A stretch of 60,216 nt of DNA from Mediterranea sp. (in: CFB group bacteria). GTDB taxonomy: Bacteria > Bacteroidota > Bacteroidia > Bacteroidales > Bacteroidaceae. The notes under the pieces are model-generated. The model made no database searches and was not told where the DNA came from. It saw only the letters and a program-made list of their open reading frames with translations. Numbering within the stretch: the stretch's first letter is position 1; every line of letters starts with the position of its first letter. The stretch lies in contig JAISHU010000102.1 of NCBI GenBank assembly GCA_031262385.1, positions 1 to 60,216 on the forward strand, read 5' to 3'. This document shows, piece by piece, positions 1 to 10,681 of the stretch. The position numbers and the translations under genes were made by a program.

Positions 1-33
1 TAGTGCGGCAAGTGCAAATAAGAGGGTTTTCAT
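1..33 (-). CDS. start of an exported protein, truncated by the window edge
   Basis: The first 33 bases read on the minus strand as an ATG followed by MKTLLFALAAL, a typical Sec signal-peptide beginning, and the frame runs off the window. A -7 box (TATCTTTG on the minus strand, 57-64) lies about 24 nt upstream, which supports this as a real start with a short leader. The gene lies downstream of the GH31 gene on the same strand, but a terminator and a repeat element stand between them, so it is probably transcribed separately. Its function cannot be told from 11 residues. Confidence 0.6.
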   Translation of the reverse strand, partial: MKTLLFALAAL

Positions 34-56
34 ATTGGTTAGTTTTAAATTTCGCG

Positions 57-64
57 CAAAGATA
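57..64 (-). promoter_or_regulatory. candidate -7 box for the gene at the left edge
   Basis: The minus strand reads TATCTTTG, matching the Bacteroidota -7 consensus TAnnTTTG. It lies 23 nt upstream of the ATG at 33. No clear -33 TTG is seen at the expected 19-21 bp spacing, so this is a half-match only. Confidence 0.4.
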
Positions 65-128
65 TACAATTATCCTTTTACCTTTCGTTTGATACCTCCT
101 CCTCTATTATCGTAAAGTTATCAAATAT

Positions 129-642
129 CCTATTTAAGTATCACAATGTCGTATTTTCGTGCTTTTAGCTAACTCGTACTTTGCCAAAAACGTGCCTTTA
201 AACTGCACGCTATGCATTATCTTCGGCTACTCAACGAACCAACTCCGCGAAAACAATGAATCAACTCGGCGGAAACAACGAACTAACTCCGTGAAAACAA
301 CAAACTGTCGACGCAAAAACAACGAATCAACTGCCGGCTTAAAAAATTATCCCGGCAAGTTAGTCTGTATATCCCGGCAAATTGTTGTGTTATCCCGGCA
401 AGTTATTGCGCTAACTCGGCAAGATAATTTCATAAAGTTCTTTTTGGGGCAGTTTTTTCGCGCTGAACGTGCTTTTTGTTTCTTGACATTATTTCTTCAT
501 ATCTCTCTATGAGTGTGATAATTAAGCAGCCTATTTCACATAGTTTAACGCGCTATACTCGCACGAAAGTCACCAAGCCGTACTTCAGTCCGAAATAAGC
601 CCGTTTTTCGAGGGTTCGTTTGACGTTTTGACACTTTGATAA
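129..642 (+). repeat. dispersed ~510-bp intergenic element, copy 1
   Basis: The left block (CTAACTCGTACTTTGC near 168) is followed by an array of 21-22-bp units (about 230-440) with CGGC-like cores. After that comes a right block with TTTAACGCGCTATACTCGC near 543 that ends in TTTGACGTTTTGACA near 619-634. The same order recurs in copies 2 to 6. This copy fills the gap between the terminator of the large GH31 gene and the promoter of the left-edge gene. A 117-codon frame runs through it but is not kept open in copies 2 and 5, so I do not call a gene. No terminal inverted repeats or target duplications are evident by eye. Confidence 0.9.
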
Positions 643-729
643 AGGGATGTGTCGATGCAGAAAGGGTATGATAAGGAGAAATTAGACATCATTAGACTCT
701 TGTAATATAAAGATGATCAGATAGAAATT

Positions 730-765
730 AAAAAGGCGCACCCCATTAACAGGATGCGCCTTTTT
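730..765 (-). terminator. intrinsic terminator after the large GH31 gene
   Basis: A perfect 11-bp stem (AAAAAGGCGCA at 730-740 with TGCGCCTTTTT at 755-765) encloses a 14-nt loop. It begins about 25 nt past the GH31 stop on the minus strand and is flanked by A/T runs, giving a U-tract on the minus transcript. Confidence 0.85.
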
Positions 766-790
766 AAATATAATATCGGAAGTTTCTTAC

Positions 791-3700
791 TTAGAAATGC
801 GCCGTGTTCAGTCGCTTATCTACCAACATACCGTCGGTAGTCTTCAACTCAAACTTGGCATTCTTCAGAGCTTTGAACTTCAATACAAACAGCACTTCGT
901 CGCCGCTGAGAGTTTCTTGGTTGCCAATGTTGACGAAGGTGGGATAGAGCACCTTGTCACCGTTCTTGTGCAGACGGTCGTTGGTGAGGTTCTCCATTGC
1001 CTTGGTGCCGGTAGCTTCTACGCCGGCAAACTCAAACTCGCTTTGGTTGTAGGGAAGTGCAAAACTCAAGGCATTCACAGCCTCAAGTGCTACACCCTTC
1101 ACGGTGATGCTGAGTGTTTCGCCTGCTTTCACGGTGCGTTTGTCGGCAGTGATGCTAAGCGAACCGGCTACCTTCGGATCGTTACGACGAAGTTCCACAC
1201 CGTTTTCCAGACAGATAGCAACGTTCGATATGTCGTATGCATCGATAAGTCCGTTACGGTTGAGGTCGCCATTGCTGATATAACCCTCGAAGTCCGAATC
1301 GCCTTGGCGCAAACCGGTATAGTTGATGTACGACGTCAGGTCGTTTTCATCAATCTTACCGTCGTTGTTGATGTCGCCGGGCAGATAGCTCTTCGAGCCG
1401 GGCACCTTGAATACATAGATTTCGCGTCCCGAGCCGTAGTTGCCCACGCCTTCGGTGATATGCAGTTTGATGTAGCGTGCGGTGGGGTGACCTTCGAAAG
1501 TAAATACCTTGGTGTCGCCGTCGCGCTTCCAGTCGAAGTTGCCTGCTTCCGTCCAGTGTTCCTTATCCATGCCGTAGGATACGCTGCCTTTCAGCAGAGT
1601 GCCGTTGCCAGCATCGGTGCGGGGTAGGTAGTGGAATTTATCGAGTGTGTTAACCGAAGCCAAATCCATCACAAGGTCGAACGGTATGGCATCCACACGG
1701 TATCTGGTGTGCCAGATGCCTTCGCCTGTTTCGGAGAAGTTGAACATGCGTTGTATGCCGAAACCGCCTTGGTTGGCTACACTGGTTTCGCCTTTAATGC
1801 CGGCAATGGCAAACTCCAACGGATTCACTTTGGTAGATGCGCCGAAGGTAGTCCAGTCGGAATGTCCGTCCTTGTTAACCGCGCGCAACTTGAAGTCGTA
1901 TTTGGTGAGCGGTGTGAGGTCTTGGAACAACAACTGCGTATCGGTGATGCCGGTGTACAACTGTCCGTCGAACTCTATTTCGTAGCAGTCGGCACCCGTT
2001 ACCTTATCCCAACTCGGTGTCAGCGTGTAGGCTTCGGTTTGTGCGTCGGCTACTTGTGCGTGAGCCGGAGCGGTGAGTGCGCCGGTGCTTACCAAGAGAT
2101 TGCTTTCGGGAGCAAATTCATAGCCGTTCACCTTCAAAGTCAAGGTAGACGAAGTGATGTCGGTAGCCGCAACCTTTACCAAGAGTTGCGGGTTCTTGGT
2201 GATGACTTCTTTGGCGAAGTCGCTTCCGGGAGTGGCAAATTTGTTCAGATTGGGTGCGGCATCGTAGTAATATACGTTGCTTCCCTGTTCAAAGGCTTCG
2301 AGCGAGTTTACCGCTTTCAGGCTTACGTTTTTGTTGTTCAGTTTCAGCGACACGGCTTTGGGAGCGCGTGTTACGTTTACTCTGAACTCGGTAACTTTCT
2401 CTTTCACCATGCCGTCGAAAGTACCTTTGGTAGGATGTACGGTGATGACAGCCGTTTGTTTCTTGGCATCGGCAGTCTGCTCAATGAGTGTGCTTGCCGA
2501 AGCACCTTTCAGATAGAGTTGGCTTACGCCGTCGTCGTCGTAATCGGTAAACGAGCTATCTCCTGCGGGGTACACTTCGTAGATGCGCAGGTTTTTATTT
2601 ATCTCACCAACGTGGTTGTTGGGGTTTACCATGGGGATGATGGCACCCGCCTTTACAAACACGGGCAGCTTCCACAACGGTGCGGCATAGTTGTTCAGTA
2701 TGGCTTCGCCTTGGTAGGTCTGTCCGCTGAAGTAGTCTATCCACGTGCCTTGAGGCAGATAGATGCCGTTGCGCAGGTCGTTGCCCTTTTTGTCGGCTTT
2801 CGTCTCTTGATAGATAGGAGCTACGAGGAAATAAGGACCATACATATATTGGTATTGAGTGCTCTTGCCGTGCGTATAGTCGTTGGGATAATCCAAGAAC
2901 ATGGCACGTATCATCGGTTGACCGTCCACAGCTTCTTTGGCAATGCTATACGAATAGGGCAACAGTTCCGATTTCAGTTTCAGATACCAGCGGTTGATAG
3001 AGGTTGCCGGTTCGCCCAGAGCGTGGGGGTATTTTTCGTTACTGCCCCAACCGTCCATATTGAGTTGCATGGGAGTCCACGTCTTCCACTGGAAGTCGCG
3101 TGTATTTATCACCACGTTCTTTCCGCCGAAGATGCCGTCCATATCCGAAGTGATATTGGGTTGTCCCGACAGTCCCGAACCTATATAGGTAGGAATGTGG
3201 AAACGGATGTACTCCCACATACCTCCGGTTTGGTCGCCCGACCATTCGGCAGCATAGCGTTGTGTGCCTGCCCAACCGTCCAGCGAGATAATGAACGAAC
3301 GTGCATCGTTGCCGTAGTACTGCATGATGTGCGATACGTCGGCAATACCGTTGAGCCCGAACGAATAGCCGGCACCTACCCATGCCACATCGGTTTTAAG
3401 TACACGTACACCTGCATCGCGAACCTCTTTAACGATGTCGCGTTGCAGCAGAGCACTCACGCCTTCTTTGGGGTGAAGGTCCGACTGTGTCCACAATCCT
3501 ATCTCCACACCTTGTTTGTGTGCATAGTCTGCCAAGCTTTTCAGGTTGGCGATGTTGCCGTCCAGCGTCTCGGTTTGTCCGTAACCGGCTCCGTAGCCGT
3601 CGTTAGGCAGCAACCATCCCAGCGGCATGTCGTGCGCTTTGTAGCGGTCTATCACGGCACGTGCCGAGAATTGGTAGTTGTTTTTTTCACCGTTGAGCGA

Positions 3701-4588
3701 CTCTTTGGTGCCGCCGTTGTCTTTCTGGCTCTCTTTGTAGCGTTTGCCGTCTTCAAAGAGGATGCCGGTAGAGTCGGCTTTCCAGTAGTCGCGGTTATAG
3801 GCATTGAGGTGACCTTCGTAGAAGCCGAACTTAGGCAGCAGTATGGGGTTACCGGTAAGCTGGTAGTAGTCGTTGAGCAGTGGCACGGCACCGTCGTTCA
3901 CCATAACGAACATATCCAGATAGTTGGTTTCGTGGCTTAGGGTTACCACCTCTTTGGTAGTTGCGCCGAAGTCGTAGCTACCTTTTTTAAAGGTGTAGAA
4001 CATAATGCCGTAGCCGCCTGTCGACCAGTAATACGGTGTGGGCGAAGCTACGCCGCCGTCGGTCCAGCTATTTTGGTTTTCAATAGCGATGGCTTTGCCG
4101 CGGTGCGAGAAGCGTCCGTTCTGTATGCCTCCACCGTAGAAGTATTCGCCGGGTTGCTCTTTTAGCGACACCGTAACCTCTTTCTTGTCGAACACCACGG
4201 GTGCAGCTTCTTCCATAACCGTTTTGCCGGTGGCAAGGTTGATTACTTTCAGCAGGCGGGAGCTTTTGTTGATAACGAGTTTGATTTGGGCGGTAACAAT
4301 CGTAAACGAATCGCCTTCGTCGTTTACGCTCAGCACAGAGAGAGCTTTGCGCGGTTGTTCCACCAAAATAGTTGCGGGAGGTGTAGCTTCGGGAGCGCGA
4401 AGGATTCCTCCTGTGGGGTCTTGAAAACAGCGGAAGATGTTTTCTCCGTAGAAGTCGTACGTGGTACGTCCACCGTCGTCACAGACCAGTTCGACGGTTG
4501 TCGGATTAATCTTTTCGGCTTTTACAATGCGCGTGGCATGTGCCGATAAGGAAGTAACTAAAAGCAGTAAAATGACTAATTTTCTCAT
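791..4588 (-). CDS. multimodular GH31 glycosidase with FN3, CBM32-like, dockerin and cohesin-like domains
   Basis: An exported 1265-aa enzyme with a signal peptide at 1-18. The GH31 N-terminal beta domain and TIM barrel cover about 60-700. The likely nucleophile is Asp400 in VLKTDVAW, and the likely acid/base is the Asp in EWSGDQTG near 452. An FN3 domain follows (about 838-920), then a discoidin/CBM32-like domain (about 925-1063). A type I dockerin spans about 1068-1135, with two calcium loops (DINNDGKIDENDL and DLNRNGLIDAYDI), and a cohesin-like domain ends the protein (about 1142-1265). The KTDVAWVGAGYSFG barrel signature differs from the WLDSTEP type of the neighbouring GH31. From memory, it resembles the GH31 group that includes alpha-N-acetylgalactosaminidases with CBM32/dockerin tails, but an alpha-glucosidase or alpha-galactosidase activity cannot be excluded. 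It has its own -7 box and terminator, so it may be an independent unit rather than the end of the xylan operon. Confidence 0.88.
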   Translation of the reverse strand: MRKLVILLLLVTSLSAHATRIVKAEKINPTTVELVCDDGGRTTYDFYGENIFRCFQDPTGGILRAPEATPPATILVEQPRKALSVLSVNDEGDSFTIVTAQIKLVINKSSRLLKVINLATGKTVMEEAAPVVFDKKEVTVSLKEQPGEYFYGGGIQNGRFSHRGKAIAIENQNSWTDGGVASPTPYYWSTGGYGIMFYTFKKGSYDFGATTKEVVTLSHETNYLDMFVMVNDGAVPLLNDYYQLTGNPILLPKFGFYEGHLNAYNRDYWKADSTGILFEDGKRYKESQKDNGGTKESLNGEKNNYQFSARAVIDRYKAHDMPLGWLLPNDGYGAGYGQTETLDGNIANLKSLADYAHKQGVEIGLWTQSDLHPKEGVSALLQRDIVKEVRDAGVRVLKTDVAWVGAGYSFGLNGIADVSHIMQYYGNDARSFIISLDGWAGTQRYAAEWSGDQTGGMWEYIRFHIPTYIGSGLSGQPNITSDMDGIFGGKNVVINTRDFQWKTWTPMQLNMDGWGSNEKYPHALGEPATSINRWYLKLKSELLPYSYSIAKEAVDGQPMIRAMFLDYPNDYTHGKSTQYQYMYGPYFLVAPIYQETKADKKGNDLRNGIYLPQGTWIDYFSGQTYQGEAILNNYAAPLWKLPVFVKAGAIIPMVNPNNHVGEINKNLRIYEVYPAGDSSFTDYDDDGVSQLYLKGASASTLIEQTADAKKQTAVITVHPTKGTFDGMVKEKVTEFRVNVTRAPKAVSLKLNNKNVSLKAVNSLEAFEQGSNVYYYDAAPNLNKFATPGSDFAKEVITKNPQLLVKVAATDITSSTLTLKVNGYEFAPESNLLVSTGALTAPAHAQVADAQTEAYTLTPSWDKVTGADCYEIEFDGQLYTGITDTQLLFQDLTPLTKYDFKLRAVNKDGHSDWTTFGASTKVNPLEFAIAGIKGETSVANQGGFGIQRMFNFSETGEGIWHTRYRVDAIPFDLVMDLASVNTLDKFHYLPRTDAGNGTLLKGSVSYGMDKEHWTEAGNFDWKRDGDTKVFTFEGHPTARYIKLHITEGVGNYGSGREIYVFKVPGSKSYLPGDINNDGKIDENDLTSYINYTGLRQGDSDFEGYISNGDLNRNGLIDAYDISNVAICLENGVELRRNDPKVAGSLSITADKRTVKAGETLSITVKGVALEAVNALSFALPYNQSEFEFAGVEATGTKAMENLTNDRLHKNGDKVLYPTFVNIGNQETLSGDEVLFVLKFKALKNAKFELKTTDGMLVDKRLNTAHF

Positions 4589-4638
4589 AAAAATGAATTA
4601 TTTAATAGCGCAATCGGTTAATTTGCGGCAAACGGTGG

Positions 4639-4646
4639 CAAAGGTA
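4639..4646 (-). promoter_or_regulatory. candidate -7 box for the large GH31 gene
   Basis: The minus strand reads TACCTTTG, matching TAnnTTTG, 50 nt upstream of the GH31 ATG at 4588. It lies downstream of the hairpin that ends the preceding gene, which suggests separate transcription. A -33 TTG is not obvious. Confidence 0.45.
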
Positions 4647-4692
4647 GGTATAAAAATGTGAAAAGCTTATAAGCCATTTAATATAAACACAC

Positions 4693-4736
4693 AACCGCGT
4701 ACACATTTACCGAAAAAAGGAAATGTGTACGCGGTT
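4693..4736 (-). terminator. strong hairpin after the alpha-xylosidase-like GH31 gene
   Basis: A perfect 16-bp stem (AACCGCGTACACATTT at 4693-4708 with its complement at 4721-4736) encloses a 12-nt A/G-rich loop. It lies 34 nt past the stop codon at 4770 on the minus strand. A clear U-tract is missing, so it could be a terminator or a 3'-end stabilising hairpin. Confidence 0.65.
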
Positions 4737-4769
4737 CAAGAGGCAGGCTCTACGGAGTGACAGATGTTT

Positions 4770-7091
4770 CTAAAGCTTTATCTCCGCCGTTGTCCCGTTG
4801 TAGCTTATCTCTTGTGTAGCATCGCTGCCGGCGAGTTTCACCACAAAAGTGCGCGAGCCAAGCATACCTTTATAGGAACCGTTACGCTCGCCGATAGTAA
4901 GAGTACGATGTGCCTCGTCCCATGTAAAGGGTATCTCGGAATATTCTCCTTTTTCGTAGTTGTAATTGTCGAACTCATCCTCGTAGAGTGTAAACGTACC
5001 GTTGGCACCCGGGTAGATGCAGAGGGTGAGCTTGTCCCATTTCTTCTCCTCGGCATATTGTACATCGGGACCGACGGGCAGAATGGCACCTGCACGTACA
5101 AAGAGCGGGATGCGGTCGAGAGTGGTGGTTTGCTCCAGTGTCTGTCCTCCTTGGAGGCGACGGTTACCCCAAAAGTCGTACCAGTCGGTACCTTTGGGTA
5201 GATACACCGTGCGCACGGTGCTCTCGGACGAAGGTTCGACGACAGGACATACCAGCAGTGCACGACCGAACATATACTGGTCGTTGATGTCCCACACCTT
5301 CTTGTCGGCGGCAAAATCCATGACGAGAGCACGCATAAAGGTCGACCGACGGGCAGTTACTTCCCACGACGTGCTATATATATAAGGTAGTAACGTGTAG
5401 CGTAAGCGGATAAACTTAACGATAGCATCGTAGAGTGGTTCGCCCGCCTCGCCAAATTCCCACACTTCGCGTGCCGCATCAGCTCCGTGCGAACGCATCA
5501 TGGGACAGAAGGTACCGAACTGTAGCCAACGCAGAAACAGTTCGCGATAGTCGGGGTCGGCAGTACGGCGTGGATAGCGACCGAGGAAGAATCCCCCGAT
5601 ATCGCTGTTCCAATGAGGAATGCCGCAGAGCGAGAAGTTGAGACCTGCCGGTATCTGCCGTGCCAGTGTACGCCATGTAGCTTGTACGTCGCCTGTCCAT
5701 GTATTGGCTCCGTAGCGTTGTTGTCCGGCAAACGCCGAGCGTGTGAGGATAAACACCCGTTTGTCGGAACTTACCTGTCGCTGATGATCATACACGCCAC
5801 CTACCGTCAGCAACGGATAGGCATTACGAACACGGCGGAACGACCCGAGATATGTGCGCAGATTCAAATCTTCGGGCTTGAAACTCAAATGGTCGGGTTC
5901 GGTAGAGTCGAGCCACCAACCGTCCATACCCAGCGAGAAGAGTCCTTCGTTGAGGTAACGCCAAAAGATGTCGCGCGCTTCGGGATTGAAGGGGTCGTAA
6001 GGGCGCACACCCGAAGGATAGTCCATGCGGGGAGGCCAGCGCGACGAACCCGACTGAGGCCATGTCTGGAAGTCAAGCAACATGCCTTTGGGCTGCATCT
6101 CGCGATAAGGCTTGGTCATGGGACCAAACGAAGCCCACACCGAAATCATCAGATGCGCATTCATGTCGTGTATGTCGCTCATCATACCTTTAGGGTTGGG
6201 AAAGTCGGCATTTAAGAACTCCATGGCATTCCACAGGTAGTTACCTCCCCAGTACTGCCAATCTTGCACCACACCGTCGAGCGGTACACCCAGTTCGCGG
6301 TATTTCTTCACAATGCCGACGGTCTCCTCCTGACTTTTGTAGCGTTCCTTGCTTTGCCAGAAACCGTAGGTCCACAGGGGGAAGAGCGGCACGTCGCCCG
6401 TTAGCGCGCGTATCTCGCTTACCACGCCGTCGGCATTGCCGCCGTACATAAAATAGTAGTCTACACAGTCGCCTACCTCGGAGGTAAAGGAGGTGGCGTC
6501 AATGGAATCGGCAAAGGTCGTAGGCGAGTAGTTATCCCAGAAAAGACCGTAGCCCTTGACCGAGTGCACAATGTTGGTGAAATCTTCGGTATTGCCTTGT
6601 ATCATGTACTTACGCTGATTGCGCTGGCTCATTTTGCCATTTTGCAACTGTCCCAGCCCGTAAAGCGTTTCGTCTTTGTCCAACTTAAACGATTGGCTGA
6701 CACTGAAGGTGGGGGTGCCTACATCGTCAAAATCTTTAAAGTCGGCGGCAGCTTTCTCTTGCAGGAGCCTCTTGCCCTGTGCGGTGGAAAAGGTGACGAT
6801 ACCGGTGCGCAAGTTTAGTGCTACGCGCAGTTTGCTACCGGTGAGTTGCAACGTGCCCGACGAACGGTGCACGGTTACCTCTTCCGCATTGAGCGTAGGA
6901 CGGGCGGTTACAGAAAGACTTTGCTTTTCGTATGTACGACCTACGGGGGCTTTCAAGATGCGTACCGTCGTAGGAGTATAGAAAGAGAGGGTGATGCGCT
7001 GCCCGTTGACATCGGCAGTAGCTTCCGGTGATTGCGCATACAGTGTGGATGCGGCAAGCAGCAGGGAACAGAGAAATAAGAAATGTTTCAT
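4770..7091 (-). CDS. GH31 alpha-xylosidase/alpha-glucosidase
   Basis: An exported 773-aa GH31 enzyme with a signal peptide at 1-19. The barrel carries the classical nucleophile motif WWLDSTEPD (Asp395) and the acid/base motif TWTGDVQATW (Asp468). The fold order is N-terminal galactose-mutarotase-like domain, TIM barrel from about 235, then C-terminal beta domains including a DUF5110-like tail. The WLDSTEPD form is that of bacterial alpha-xylosidases. Unlike the xyloglucan enzyme of Bacteroides ovatus there seems to be no PA14 insert, given the shorter length. Within this cluster of GH10 and GH43 genes a role in removing alpha-linked xylose or glucose side chains is likely. It has its own -7 box and a following hairpin. 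Confidence 0.88.
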   Translation of the reverse strand: MKHFLFLCSLLLAASTLYAQSPEATADVNGQRITLSFYTPTTVRILKAPVGRTYEKQSLSVTARPTLNAEEVTVHRSSGTLQLTGSKLRVALNLRTGIVTFSTAQGKRLLQEKAAADFKDFDDVGTPTFSVSQSFKLDKDETLYGLGQLQNGKMSQRNQRKYMIQGNTEDFTNIVHSVKGYGLFWDNYSPTTFADSIDATSFTSEVGDCVDYYFMYGGNADGVVSEIRALTGDVPLFPLWTYGFWQSKERYKSQEETVGIVKKYRELGVPLDGVVQDWQYWGGNYLWNAMEFLNADFPNPKGMMSDIHDMNAHLMISVWASFGPMTKPYREMQPKGMLLDFQTWPQSGSSRWPPRMDYPSGVRPYDPFNPEARDIFWRYLNEGLFSLGMDGWWLDSTEPDHLSFKPEDLNLRTYLGSFRRVRNAYPLLTVGGVYDHQRQVSSDKRVFILTRSAFAGQQRYGANTWTGDVQATWRTLARQIPAGLNFSLCGIPHWNSDIGGFFLGRYPRRTADPDYRELFLRWLQFGTFCPMMRSHGADAAREVWEFGEAGEPLYDAIVKFIRLRYTLLPYIYSTSWEVTARRSTFMRALVMDFAADKKVWDINDQYMFGRALLVCPVVEPSSESTVRTVYLPKGTDWYDFWGNRRLQGGQTLEQTTTLDRIPLFVRAGAILPVGPDVQYAEEKKWDKLTLCIYPGANGTFTLYEDEFDNYNYEKGEYSEIPFTWDEAHRTLTIGERNGSYKGMLGSRTFVVKLAGSDATQEISYNGTTAEIKL

Positions 7092-7121
7092 AGGTATGAG
7101 TATTTATTAGTTATCTTCCGA

Positions 7122-7129
7122 CAAAGTTA
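7122..7129 (-). promoter_or_regulatory. candidate promoter (-7 box) of the alpha-xylosidase-like gene
   Basis: The minus strand reads TAACTTTG, matching TAnnTTTG, 30 nt upstream of the ATG at 7091. A TTG lies at 7153-7155, 23 bp away, slightly more than the usual 19-21 bp. Confidence 0.5.
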
Positions 7130-7175
7130 CAGCTATTTCACTCAGGTATAGGCAACTGTGTGTGAAAAACAACAT

Positions 7176-7235
7176 ACACAAATGGTGCAAAAAAGTCCGA
7201 TGATTGTAAATCGGTCTCTTTTGCACCATTTGTGT
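7176..7235 (-). terminator. long hairpin after the acetylesterase-GH43 gene
   Basis: A perfect 17-bp stem (ACACAAATGGTGCAAAA at 7176-7192 with its complement at 7219-7235). The inner part can extend through CGATGATTGTAAATCG. It begins 11 nt past the stop codon at 7247 on the minus strand and is followed by a T-rich run on that strand, so a terminator is likely. Confidence 0.7.
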
Positions 7236-7246
7236 ACCTTCTCCAA

Positions 7247-9502
<2,256 letters not shown>

Positions 9503-9515
9503 AATTATCAATTTA

Positions 9516-10643
9516 TTAATATTTCTTCGCGTCTTCGATGATGCGGTTTACGATGGGTTTGGGTTGGTTGTTACGGTCGAAGAGCAGCGGATAGTCGGTA
9601 CGTCCCGGTACGGGGAAGCCGTTTTTCCACGACGTAGCGTCGGTAACACCCCACACGGTCACGCGCAGCATGTTGGATTTGTTCTTCAGGAAGAGGTCGA
9701 AGAAGTCGCCCATACGATTGGTCCATTTGGTGGAAACAGAGTCGGGCAGTCCTTCCTTGTAGGGGTCAATCTCCTTGCGATAAGCTTCGCGGTCGGATAT
9801 GTTGGCACCACCCATGCGTCGGGGTTCGGGCAGGGCACTCATGTCGAGTTCGGTAACCAGCACCTTCACACCGGCGTTTACATAGTCGTCAATGGTAGCC
9901 TGATACTCTTCGAGCGTGGGGCTGGTCATGCCGATATGTCCTTGCATACCGATGCCGTCGATGCGGATGCCGCGTTCTTTAAGTGTTTTGATTAAACGCA
10001 CTACGGTGGCACGCTTGCCCGGATACCATTCGTTGTAGTCGTTGTAATACAGTTCGCAGTCGGGGTCGGCTTCGTTGGCATACTGGAATGCAAGGGGGAT
10101 GAACTCTTCGCCCAGAATTTCGTAGAACTTGCTGTTGCGATACGAGCCGTCTTCCAGAATGGCTTCGTTCACCACATCCCATCCTTTGATGCGACCTTTG
10201 TAGCGACTTACCACGGTGTAGATGTGTTCCTTCATACGTTCTTTCAGCACTTCGGGGGTAACGTTGTTGCCCTCGTCGTCTACGCAGAACCAGCGTGCCA
10301 ACTGCGAATGCCATATCAGACAGTGTCCGGTCATCCACAAATTGTTGTCGGTGCCGAACTGTACAAACTCGTCGGCTTGTACCCAGTCGTAACGGTCGGG
10401 TTCGGGGTGAATCACCGAATTTTTCATGCAGTTTTCGGGAACAATGGCGGCAAACTGCTTCTGTATAATGGCCACGGCGGCCGTGTCGCGTCCGGAAGTC
10501 TGCCAACTATTTAAGGCAGTACCGATGAGAAACTTGTCTTTCAGCGCGCTCTTCAGCGTCGGCTCTTGCTTGGGGCTACTGCTGCAAGCAGACAATACGG
10601 CAATCGCAAGACATGCGACTGCAAAGGATTTTTTTCGATTCAT
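9516..10643 (-). CDS. GH10 endo-1,4-beta-xylanase lipoprotein
   Basis: A 375-aa protein from the ATG at 10643; a second ATG two codons upstream (10649) is equally possible. It begins with a lipoprotein signal, AIAVLSAC with Cys20, so it is probably anchored in the outer membrane or on the surface. The GH10 barrel carries acid/base Glu160 in GWDVVNEAI and nucleophile Glu265 in LVTELDMS, and the substrate-binding block HCLIWHSQ near 107-114. The length is normal for a single-domain GH10. It lies 38 nt after the upstream GH43 gene and is probably co-transcribed. It cuts the xylan backbone and supplies oligosaccharides to the GH43 neighbours. Confidence 0.95.
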   Translation of the reverse strand: MNRKKSFAVACLAIAVLSACSSSPKQEPTLKSALKDKFLIGTALNSWQTSGRDTAAVAIIQKQFAAIVPENCMKNSVIHPEPDRYDWVQADEFVQFGTDNNLWMTGHCLIWHSQLARWFCVDDEGNNVTPEVLKERMKEHIYTVVSRYKGRIKGWDVVNEAILEDGSYRNSKFYEILGEEFIPLAFQYANEADPDCELYYNDYNEWYPGKRATVVRLIKTLKERGIRIDGIGMQGHIGMTSPTLEEYQATIDDYVNAGVKVLVTELDMSALPEPRRMGGANISDREAYRKEIDPYKEGLPDSVSTKWTNRMGDFFDLFLKNKSNMLRVTVWGVTDATSWKNGFPVPGRTDYPLLFDRNNQPKPIVNRIIEDAKKY

Positions 10644-10681
10644 AGTCATTCGTTTTTCAAAAATATAAGTAAATGAGTGGA

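Noticed and set aside
159-512. Open frames through the repeat copies (159-512, 14207-14575, 23701-24015, 38043-38342) with similar predicted peptides
   Set aside because: The peptides resemble each other only because the DNA does. The frame is stopped by TGA in copy 2 and TAA in copy 5, the 22-bp units are not multiples of three, and no start context is conserved.
129-642. Insertion sequence or integron-like cassette
   Set aside because: No transposase or integrase, no terminal inverted repeats and no flanking duplication could be seen around any copy.
1631-3940. 769-codon plus-strand frame opposite the large GH31 gene
   Set aside because: It is an antisense shadow of a well-supported enzyme gene; the peptide has no domain and is rich in Val/Cys/Arg/His in the way typical of reversed codons.
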